Assembly: GCF_024868665.1 (NCBI RefSeq)
Contig: NC_079908.1
Coordinates: forward strand, 6,412,466 to 6,476,465
Direction: 5' to 3'
From: Triplophysa rosa
Lineage: Eukaryota > Chordata > Actinopteri > Cypriniformes > Nemacheilidae
DNA length: 64,000 nt
The translations under genes and the position numbers were made by a program. The notes under the pieces were generated by a model that did not search any database, was not told the origin of the DNA, and saw only the letters and a program-made list of their open reading frames with translations. Numbering within the stretch: position 1 is the first letter of the stretch; every line of letters starts with the position of its first letter. Positions 33,522-45,500 of the stretch are shown here, in pieces.

Positions 33522-36500
33522 CTAAAGAGAGAAGAAAGGAGAATCTGAAACATGTTTCATCATTACACATTATAGCTCTCCTATATACATATTATACTTT
33601 GAATAACTTTGTATAATGGCAGAGATACGCTCTGTTCCGAGACCTAGCGAGCTGCCTGCACAGACAGTGCCAATGTATGCCGCCAACACGGATGCACTCG
33701 AGAGACTTGAAGCCTTAAGGTAGGTTACTTAACCGTGTAACCTTCTACAGTACTTTGTTGAGGTGAAATCAAATATATGGCAGGATCGAATGCATTTTCC
33801 ACTAAAAGGGCTATATAAGAATGCCAGACTAAATGGTGGATGACATGAAACAATGTTAATAATGTTGTTAATAAAAATTGTCTGTTGATGTGTTGCATCT
33901 ATTTCAATTGACTCAGTTAAAGTTTTATGCTGCCTTTAAAGCAGTAGTTCAGGCAAAATTCAAAATTTTCCCATGTTTTACTCACCCTCAAGGCATCCTA
34001 AAAGAATATGATTTTCTTCTGGAAGAACAATGCGGTAGTTGTTATAATCCCAAGTATCATTTTACTTCCAAGCGGTAGAATGGGAACGGATGGTAGTTGA
34101 CTTTTTGAAGGTCCAAAAAGTGCATCCATCGATCAAAGAACGGCTCGACACGGCTCTGTGGTCTTAACAAAGGTCTTCTGAAGCGAACCGATGCGTTTGT
34201 TTAAGAGAAATATCCATATTGACAGCGCTATTAACGTTAATGTCTAGCTTCCGTTATCCCTCGGGCTGCGTGTGCACTGATGCTTGCTTTCGTAAGTTCC
34301 GGTGACGAACGTGGCATTTTTAGTTTTGAGCCAATAGGACGGCGCTCCTTTATGCGGAAGCATTTGTTACTGTCATTTGCCGGAAAACAAGCATCAGACC
34401 GCGCACATCGATTCGCATCAGAAGACCTTTGTTAAGACCACGGAGCCGTATCGAACCGTTCTTTGATCGATGGATGTACTTTTTGTACCTTCAAAAAGTC
34501 AACTACCATCCGTTTCCATTCTACCGCTTGGAAGTAAAATGATACTTGGGATTATAAAAACGACTGCATTGTTCTTCCAGAAGAAAATCATATTTGTTTA
34601 GGATGCCTTGAGGGTGAGTAAAACTTGGGGAAAGTTTGATTCAGTAGTGAAATATCCCTTTAAAATGCAGCAGCCTACTGTATGTATGCAGCCCATTAGA
34701 TTTTAACCCACAAACTTTTCGTTTCACAATCTTTAAAAATTCTGTTAACCTAAGGTTCACCAAACCAACATTTTCATTCCACCATACAACATATCCCATC
34801 TGCCACAGTGTTCATCTAAGTCAAGTTCCCTAACCTCCAACAACCAACCAATCATAACAGCTCCAGTGACATAAGCACTCCGGAAAGTCTCAGCCAGACA
34901 GACTCGTAGCCCTTCGCCCGAGCTGAACCTGTCTCATTTTTCACTTTCTATTTTTCATGGGACTCTCGAGAAAGCATGTATTACCAAGGCTGGGAGAGAA
35001 GCTAGTGCGGGTATAAAAAGGTATGAGGAGTCATTACTGACAGCCTCAAGGAAACATTCCCATCAAATGACCTGAAACACCTTTTAAGCAGGGGTCTCAG
35101 CTGACTTCTTCAGACATCTGCTAGAGAGCAAAATCTAAGACAGCGACTGCTCTTTTTTTTACTCGGGAGGCGGCTTATGCGCAAACCTCTAGACTAATTG
35201 TGGCAGAACTGTCAGGGGGGCACTGAGGACCGGCTTCTACCAGTAAAAGGAAGGGGACAAATGAAAGCGCTCGGGGATATTGGAGAGCAGTATGAGACGG
35301 TAAAGTGAAAGTCAAGAAAGCATAACCTCTGACTAAGCGTCCTCATACAAGTCAAATCCCTCTAACGGACTGAGTCTGGGGGGGCATGACTCGCTCATTT
35401 ATCCTTATTTTGTCAACCTGCAAGTCAAATGGCACGACTCAGGGGTGCAGAAAGTACTACAAATGTCTTTCACACTTTTTTGAAAACACGCAATATTTTT
35501 CAAAGATTAATTCACCCAAGAAGAAAGACAGAGATATATCAGTAAATAACGACGTTGGCCTGTTTCTCATTGAATGTTATTTTACAGCATAATTCAAATT
35601 GAAATAAAATGTGATAGCTTTGTGTCCCTTTAGAAATTTTCATTTGGCCCTTTGGTTTACACCTGGTGTTAAGGTGTGTTTTGGTTGATCGGATCACAAG
35701 TGGACGACAGGTGTAAACGGGATCTAAAACGTTTTGAGTTTGTCCACTTCGACCACTTCCAGAGGTTGTCAAAAACGCATTAGAGCATTCACAAAAGCAG
35801 TCACTCTGAAGCTTCACCTATGAACATGATGCATAGGCATTATGGGTGGCGCGCTAGCCAGACGGGATGTAAACTTTGAAGTTTGGTTTGAAGATGAAAA
35901 ACGTACCAAGCACAACATTCTCTCACCATTCCAGATTTCTAAAGCGAGAAGTATAGTCCGTCCGTGTCCGTGCGCCATCCACATGACGCAGTTTTCGTCA
36001 TCAGAAGGGTCAGCGGACGTGCCGCGTACAACAGCGCATGCGCGAAAAAAGTGCACTAGTCCACTAGGGGTCAATACACACAGAAAGTGTGCAGTGTGCC
36101 GTTGTCGAAGAAGAATGATACAAAACCAACACGCTGAAACTAAGAACAGCAAGCTTAGAAGCATATCCTTCTCCATACAGTTTGGTTGTTGTTCTTGTTG
36201 TCTTGCTGTTTGCTCGGATTGTTTGCAATGGCAAAAACACTTCCTCAATCATTAATTTGCAGTGGGTCAGTAAATGACGCGACTCAGCGTTGCCCTCTGA
36301 CGGTCTGGTAGAGCACACATACTCATTTGTATTGCGCATGTGTTGAACTCGGACGTCCTCGCTTAATCCGTGATGACTATGCGCAGGAAGCTGTGTGGAC
36401 ACGTTTGTGCGCAAGACGGACGCGGAAAGTCAAGTATAACCGGGCCTTAACACACAGTGTTCGGCAGCCGTCAGAGCAGCTGTCTCGGTGTGTTAGTCAC

Positions 36501-39500
36501 CACTCGCAATGCAACCAATGAAATATTGGATTTAAAAATGTATTTTTTAGACTCAAACGATCATCGTTTTCATGATTGAATGTCGCGCCGGGTACTCACG
36601 CCCATCCCTATTACCTACAGAGAATTCATAAAGAATAGCACGCTGCTTTATCAGTTTTTACACAAACATTTAAAGATGATAAAGGTAATTATAATTATTA
36701 GTGTCAGAGAAAATAGTAAGCCACATATGAAAACACTAACATCGTCAGATCCAAATTTATATAACAAATTAAGACACAATAGCATCAGATGGATGGTCAG
36801 TGTGGTAGTAATAAATATTGATTTAAAAGCCATTGGTCAACGGGTTCGGGAAAACATTTCAAGTTTTGTCTACCCTTGCTTTTGAACATGATGCATTTAC
36901 GATCACATTCATATGCAAACTGCATGTGCTTATTTCATCCATTAGATAAGATCTAAAAACGCTTTTAAACGTTTACCTGCCGCTCCACTCCTAGAAATCA
37001 GGACAGAAGTGGTCAAAAGTCAACAAAAGGGATGGATTAAAACACCAGGTGTAAACAGGTACGTCTCTCCTTTGCCCACTTGTAAGCTGATCAACCAAAA
37101 CGCACCTTAATACTGGGTGTAAACCGGGCCTTTGTCCTCCATGCTTAGCAAAACTCAGGAACTTTTTGGGACATCCACATTTTTTTTAGACACCCTTAAA
37201 GGAATGATTCACCCAAAAGTGAACAATGAAGCAAAAAGTCTGACAGAGATTGTCAGTAAATAATGATTTCGAAAGTTCTTTTACAGCTTCTGTAGACTTG
37301 AATAACATTCTTAAAAATAAAGGTGCTTCAAAAGCTTCGATACCAGAGAAGAACCTTTTTTGTCTAAATGGTTCCATAAAGAACCTTTAACATCTGAAGA
37401 ACCTTTATACTTCACAAAAGGTTCTTTGTGGCGAAATAAGGTTCTTCAGATTATAAAAAGGAAAGAAAGAGGTGGTTCTTTAAATCAGGGGTTTTCAAAC
37501 TGGGGTCCGGGGACCCCCAGGGGGCCTCCAGAAGGTTGCAAGGGTCCCCCAGAAAAATGATAAAAGTCCACAGTGTTTATCTACTTTTTTTGCTATTGAT
37601 AGTTTCCAGAATTGTTTATATTTGAATCTTTCTAGTGAGTTTTTCTCACTATAGTTTCTTTTTTGGGACTCAAAGTGAAATTGTTGCCGACTATTTAGCT
37701 TTAGAAACAATGTGTTGTCTTTATAATATCCTATTTACCTAACATATTTTAAACGTTTCTTTACACAGAAAAAATACAGATTGATATATATTTTAGAAAA
37801 GGGGGTCCCTCACAAAAGGTTAATCATATTTGGGGGTCCTTGGCATCATAAAGTTTGAAAACCCCTGCTTTAAATAACCTTTGACTGAATGGTTCTTTGT
37901 GGAACCAAAAATGGTTCTTCTCACTGTGAAGAACCTTTTAAGCGCCTTTATTTTAAGAGTGCAATTGTGATCATGATTTTGTCATTTTTTAACATTCCAG
38001 TCTCAATTACATAATTCAGAATTCATCTAGAAAAAGATGTTGAAAAAAAAACATGTTTAAAATGAAATGAGGATAAACTATGACAAAATAGTTTCATTTT
38101 TAGATGACGCATCACTTTAATGAATACTCCCTATTTATTATTTTTATTGTTACTAAGCCCCTGGCAAAACCTAATATTTTTGTGTTTTTAGATTTACCGC
38201 CTAGTTAAATTTCAGCAGCTGCAAATAAGCATTTCATTAATTTGAAAACATATGGCGATCATTTAAAATTCATCACATTTTCTTTCATTCCAACTGTGCC
38301 TCTTAAATGATCACCATTTATCACGGCATAAGCAGTCTGTCAATGTTTAATCACTGATATTTAAGTCAAATAACTGTCATGGATGCGTTGTATTTCTGCT
38401 TCAGTCTAAAGATGAGCAAGGCATATAAAGCCTGTTGTGATGACAACTAATAGCAGATGATGATGTCACAACACAGTGATGATTAGCTAGCATCCCTTCC
38501 ACTGTCATGAAGAGCATTAGCCTTGAATGAAGGACCGTTACCTCTCCATCTTTCGACTCCAGACGCAAATCGCTCCTGCAGGTCGCTTGAAAATCACCTG
38601 CGTCCGCTTCTATCTTCACACCTTTAGGAGCTTCCATGTATAGTGAACGCGTGGGAGACTCCAGTCTACAGAAAGGATGAGATTGCAAATTGTTATATCT
38701 CTCTAGTTCGTGCATCTTCAAATCAGAAGAAAATAGGCCACAAGACAAAATGATTGGCTTCATTTTGTTCCAGCAATGAGGCAGATGAGAATTCTTTTTG
38801 TGCGTGACTTGGCATGGAAAACGAGTCCCTGCAGACAACGCAATTTATGCCATATTTTTATATCACCAGATGTAATTGAAAGGTTTTTGAGAAAGACGAT
38901 GTGAGAATTTTCGGATATTAGGTTACTGAGCTCACAACAAGATCTTTCAAGTGTTCTGAATGATAAAACACTATGAATGTTATGTTTCTAAACAGTGTCT
39001 GTACAATCTTGACTACAAAATAAGACTGCAGTTTGAGTTTGAAAATATAATTTTGCATACGCACTCTTAAAATAGAAGTTTGAAATATAGATGGTCTTAC
39101 GTTACACTTCATATACAGCCGCGGAACAATTAAGAGATCATTCCAAATTTGTATTTCAAATCAGCATTTCTAGATGTATTGTGGTCATTCCAGTCCAGTG
39201 TCTGATGAATTTCAACAAAATGAAACCACAGGAGTGACAGAAAGTCATCCAACAGCAATGTGAAAGACTTTTTTGTTGTTGAATTTTTCCTAAATGCATG
39301 TACAAATAATATGACTGTTGTATTGCTTAAAAGTAAATATGAACTTGTTTTCTTTGCAGTATTTGAGATCTGAAAATATACAGAGCATCTTTTCTGTTAT
39401 TTTCAACTGTTTCTCCAGTTTTTATTTTCTGCAAAGAATGCAAAATTAAACAATATTTTTATTTGAAATTTAGAAGAAATATTGTTAATAGTTCACAGAA

Positions 39501-42500
39501 ACAAAAACGATCATTTTACCTAAACACATAAATAGTAATTTTTTAAATCAGAAAAATGGTCTCTGAAATGGTGTCTTAAATTTTCCGCGGCTGTATAATG
39601 TGCTATAGAGTATATAGTTAAAATAACACAAACAATCACCCTAAAACTTGTCTACAATCATATGATAAGATAATAACCTGTCTACAATCATATGATAAGA
39701 TAATAGACAAACAATATTTACTATTTTTCATGATGTGAGGTGAGAGAAACAGAAACAGGAGGCGCAAATTTGCCTCAATTTGACACAAATCTGTGTTGCC
39801 TGAATAACTATTGCACAATATGCAGATAACAAAATAACAAAAAAGTCAAGACAAAGAACATTACTAAAAACAATAAATGCAAACAGAATGATAAAAATAA
39901 AGAAAGAATTCCCTGTTTTATGCAAAAGCCACATGGTAAAAGACATTGATCTGTAGTTAATGACTCATGAATACAGGGCAGCTCAGATTAGCATTTTTGT
40001 AGGAGACGGAGAAACTAAAGTGTGGAACACAGTGAATCTAAGCGAGGCCAATCTGATGCAAATGAGCAGTAATAATGGCCAAGATGTTGGGGGAGAAGTA
40101 GTAAAATCATTTTACACAGCAACAGTAGCCTGGACGGACACGCCAAAAGAGCCTTTTAGACATGTGATGTGAGAGATCATTTGGATTTTAAATAAAACAA
40201 ATAGGAGTAAATTTAGGATCATTAGCTTGATCAAACATGAAAGTGCCCTTCATTACTCTGAACCCCGCATTCATCTCTCTGAATTTCAAGCCAAGCATCT
40301 GTGAGATACGGCCATTCAAAGTTAAGTGGAACAGCAGCACAGGTGCTGTTAAAAGGGAAATTTAAGCATCTTAGGAAACACTGCGCTGACGCACGGCAGT
40401 GGCACCCACCAGTTATTAAAGAGATTTGACTAATTTGTTGCAAAAGTAAAAACAGAGAAAATCTCATTTACCCCCTCTTGAGTTTGAGAGAACTAATAGG
40501 AAAGGGACCACATAAGTTGAATGTGTTATTATTCCCGGCATAGGAAATCTATTAAAATGTGAAATAAGATGTTACAAATCTGTTTGATCATTTTGAAAAT
40601 TAGCTGCAGGTTGACATCCTCATCAATTGTAAGTTAACCCTCCATGCCAAATCTAGCAGTGATTATTCATTTCTGTTCTGTTGGTTTCCACAGGGGTGTC
40701 ACAGAACACCATACTGACAATAAACGTGATATTAAAAACTATGATTATTGATAACATGTTAAAGGTACAATGCGGGATGTTTTGTATGATCTATTAACAG
40801 AAATGCAATATAACATACAAAACTGTGTCTTTAGACGTGTATAAAAACCTTACGTAATGAAAAGCTATGTTTTTATTACCTTAGAATAAACCAGTTGTAT
40901 CTACACAGGGAGCGGGCCTATCTACATGGAATTTGTTATGTTGCGCAGCCATGTTTTGTACAGTAAGCTCTAACGGACAAACAGCTCTACAGAGCGCGTT
41001 TCGTATATGTTGGTCTTCGTGTGTGTTTTTAGACGCAGCTTGCATCATCACTGAGTTGAAGACGCACAAAGTAGTAAGTCGTAGTACAGAGAGAAGGAGT
41101 AGTCGTCATCTAGCTGAAGCAATTGATTGTTCTGTCTTAGAAGTTTTGATAAAATGGAGGACCATGCGTATTGTGCACAAGAGCCGACAGAGCGTGAATC
41201 TCCATTGTCAAAGAAGCGCAAACGTGATGCTGCCAGACGAATTAGAGACAAACGGCGGCAGAAATCCAGGATAAACATCGGTGTATCTATTACCAGATGG
41301 AAGGCACTGTTGAGAGACAAATGTTTTCAAGGCGACGCCGAAGTTGCCTGTTTTCTGCTAGACTGGTAAGATAATTCAACATTTTCAATGTTTCAACTTT
41401 TTCAATGTTTACCAAACAACTGTTTTGTTGAAACGGTAACGTTAGCATTTTATACAAATGGCCATATAACCTCCGAATAATAATGTTTTTCCATCCCTGC
41501 GATACGTACTCAGGTTGTTCCTGACTTTACAAAGGGGGAGACAAACGTCTACTAACTTACACCTAACTGCCTATGTCGCTGTCAGATCAAACGCTTTGAA
41601 CAGCATTGCTATTTACGATTAGCTAACTTTAGTTACTTCACTACTCTCAGCGTATACTAGATAGCACGCAAGAAATATATCTAATTATAGAATTGTAACA
41701 GTAACTTTCGCAATAGAATACATGTTAAATGATTAATTACGTTAATATATTGCCTTACCTTTGTAAAGAAACATCGTTGCTTGTATCACTGCTATCCGCT
41801 GTCTCAGTAGACGACATCTTTTTTTACTGTTGCGGCCACCGTCGTAATTCGAAAGGGAGGGGTGAGCAATTGACTCAGAGATTCGTTGCAAAACTATAAT
41901 ACAACGCTAGTGGCCGCTGATTTTCAAGAAATGCGCCTTTAATTGCACACGTATAATAATATTGTAAACTATACAGAACCCATTTAAAATGTTGCGTTAA
42001 GAGTCACAATGGTTCCAAACTCTTTCTCTCTGCCTCTCCATACACTTGTATTCTAAATATGATTGATTGACCAAATAACAAATAAAACAGGAAATAAAAA
42101 ATGATGAATTTGCCTTGTTTAAAGAAAACATTTGGATAGATATTGTGATGTGAAATTAATAAGAAATATTTGTTACAGTGACCAAAATATCATATTTACT
42201 TGCCTACAATGAAGCATTTTCATTAGTTTTTTAAATGTTAAGCTCAACTGTTTCTTACAGTTTTACAAAACGTTGCCAGTCACTTACAGCATATTTTGAC
42301 CACAAAACCAGTCATAGGGGTTAATTTTTTGAAATACATCATTTGAAAGCTTTTGTTTTTTGTTTGTTATGATAGGACAATGTTTGGCCAAGATACAACT
42401 ATTTGAAAAATATTGAGAATATCCCCTTTAAAGTCGGCATGAAATTAAAAATGATAATTCTAATTGGCTTACACAGTGTTGCAGTATTTATTATAAATTA

Positions 42501-45500
42501 TTTATCAGTGCACATCATTCTTTTTTTTTTTTTTAAGTTTATTTGCACTAGTAATCTTAGTAAATCTGAGTAAAGCCATGTCTGAATTTGAAATCATAGT
42601 GAAATTGATGGTGGAAATCAAACTTTGACGCTCGTTCAAACTTTAGCCTGGTTTTTATAGACTGGGTCACATATAGGCCACTTTGTAAGATGTAAACAAT
42701 GCTGTTTCAGTTTTTTAACACCACACACACCTTTGAACAAAATACAACCAATTATATAATTATATATGTGAGAAAAAAGTACAAATAAATCCCTGAAACC
42801 GGGTGTAAACAGTGTTTACATCTTGCAAAGTGGTCTGTAGCTTCTTAGAACCTTGGAAATGTGAAAAGTTCATGTGAATGTGAATTTGATTAATTTTTAA
42901 CAATTCTAATACTCAGGTTGCTTCAATGGGCTTTTAATAATATATTAATTAATTGTTCATTTAAATGAGCAAGAGTTGTTACCTTTTACCCTATTATTAC
43001 CCTGTTACCTTATTAAAACTATGCTGTTTTATTCACAAAGTTGAGTGTTCTCTGTAACTTTTTTAGTATTGCACAAGAAGCGAATTAGCCTTCTCAAGTC
43101 AAGATATAGTACACAGTCTTAATGATTACATTCCCTCTAAAACCCAACAAATGTAGAAATTTCTATTTACATCAAAGATGTATTTAGGGTTTTTTAACAT
43201 ATGCTATGTTTAGATGGGGTGTACCCATGCTGTACCTCATACTGGGATATTGCGTCATTAGGTTATTGATGGCTTATCAATAATTTTTATTAACATTGAT
43301 TCAATGTTTGCTTGCTATCAGGGTAGTAACGTTTCTATGGTTACTGTAGATGGCTACAAGCTAGTTAACTGAGTTAACACTAAATATAAATCTAACCATG
43401 GCCACTTAATTCGTACTTTAACACCTTAAGTCTGTAAAGAAGCAAGTATACAAAAATAAAATGGTTAACTAATCTCGTTGACCATCCATGATGTTTTAAT
43501 CTTGACCATCACCTTTGCGCTTCAGGAGGTGTAGATTGATGATCACAGACGTCCAATCACATGACTTCCGGAAAAGGGAAAGTAACCAATGCCATTTGAG
43601 GTTACAGTTACAACAGCATGTCCCGCCCCACGACTGCCAAAAATAAAAGTGTTCGCACGAACAAAAGCAGCAGGTGAGAGAGGATGTAGCACGAGACTAT
43701 TGGAAATGGTTATGCGTATCCTATGTGAGACGGCCTCGCGCGCGAGAGCTTGTATTGCGCGCACAAAAGATGACATGCGCACACGAGGGCTTGTATTGTG
43801 TGCACAGATGTAATGCACGCACAGATATAATGCGCACGAGAGGGTTTCAAACCAGCTGTTTCATTTCGTGTAGGTCCGCTATCCTCTCGTTTAAGTACTC
43901 TGTCGTGCGCGCCAGCATCAGCAGCAATACGCTCGGTTCTTTTAGGCATTAAAATTCCACCATACCTACCCCGTCAAAACGACCTCTTCACTTCTGGTCA
44001 CGAGGAACGGTGCGAGGGCGGGGCTTCAATTACATTTACATGTAGTCATTTAGCAGACGCCTTAACCAAAGCGACTTACAAAGAGTTTAAGGAGCAATAA
44101 GCGATATGTCATACAGGAGCAAAAATACAATGGTGCTAATACAAAGTTACTAGTTTCAACAAAATCTAGACCAATACCTGTTGAGAGAAAGAGGTAGTGG
44201 TTCAATGATTGACTGATTACAAACTGGTTTACAAATCTGACTCCAATTTGTTGGCAACACCCAACTTTCAACGATCCAATCAGTACTCGATGAACGAGAT
44301 CAAGTCCCGCCCTACATTTTTTCTCATTTCAGAAGTTGTTTCAATCGGATCTACGTCACGGTACGGAGAAAAAGACAATCGCTACTTCCGTTTAATGCCG
44401 ATTTTAAGTTTACCATCACAGGCACTCTAGCAGGTCGTTGCTAACAAGTTTGTTTAAATGTTCTCTAAATTTACATAATATCTTCATGGAACATGATCTT
44501 TACTTAATATTCTAATGGTTTTTACCATAAAAGACAAATAGATCATTTTGACCCATCCAATGTATCGTTGGCTATTGCTACAAATATACCCGTGCTACTT
44601 ATGATTGGTTTTGTGGTCCAGGGTCACATGTGTCATTTTCACAAACCTTTGATGGCCTCTGGAATATTTACTTCTATATGAACGAACAATACAACTTGCG
44701 CCCCCTACTGTATAAATGTGAAAACACAAAGGTGCAAAAAATCGTCAATGGTTGGAAAAACGTTGTGTCATTAATGACAGAAAATCGCAATGATGGGGAA
44801 AAATGTAATATATATGTGACCCTGGACAACAAAACCTGTCTTATGGGTCAATTATTCGAAATTGAGATTTTTACATAATCTGAAAGCTGAATAAATAAAC
44901 TTTCTATAGATATATGAGTTGTTAGAATAGGACAATATCTGGCTGAGATACAACCGTTTAAAACTCAGGAATCTGAGAGCGCAAAAAAATCAAAATATTG
45001 AGAAAATTGCCTTTGAAGTTGTTAATCAGGGGCACTGTGGCAGACCATCCACTCACAAAGATAAAGTTTTTATATATTTAAGGTAGGAAATTTACAAAAT
45101 ATCTTCATGGAACATGATCTTTACTTAATATCCTCATGATTTTTGGCATAAAAGAAAAATCGATAATTTTGACCCACACAATGTATTTTTGTCTTTTACT
45201 AAAAATGTTCCTGTGCTACTTAAGACTGGTTTTGTGATCCAGGGTTACATATTTGTAATAATACTGTTTAAACTACAAAACAGAAGCAATGACCGAAAAT
45301 CGCAATTATGGGGAAAGATGTAATATATATTTGTACAAATACTGTTTAAACTACAAAATAAAAACAGAAGCAATATCAGTACTATATAGCGGTCTTGAAT
45401 TTGTAAAAGTCTAGTATAGCTTTTAATAGAAACTTCCTTGAGTTACAACACAATTGCAAGTACATTCATTTTTAAAAGCGACAAAGTAAATACATTGACA

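Larger units (their letters stand above)
40759..41942. mobile_element. Deleted two-ORF DNA transposon with convergent first exons
   Basis: The left end TTAAAGGTACAATGCGGGAT and the right end AATGCGCCTTTAA are short inverted ends. They resemble the ends of two short relatives at 45561-45939 and 58709-59090. Words common to the left part of all three include GAAATGCAATATAA, TTTTTATTACCTTAGAAT or its variant, and CTACAGAG. The interior has a rightward exon (41154-41365) and a leftward exon (41817-41759), each with an ATG and a splice donor. The 391 bp between the two donors holds no further coding sequence, so the element appears to have lost everything between two first introns. The superfamily is uncertain; two-ORF DNA transposons such as PIF/Harbinger or ISL2EU are candidates. 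Confidence 0.65.

Noticed and set aside
35842..36255. 137-codon plus-strand frame and 144-codon minus-strand frame
   Set aside because: They overlap on both strands within a TIR element. No transposase or other motif; composition explains them.
43674..43952. Cys/Arg-rich frames on both strands
   Set aside because: Produced by GCGC-rich tandem repeats, without a conserved motif.
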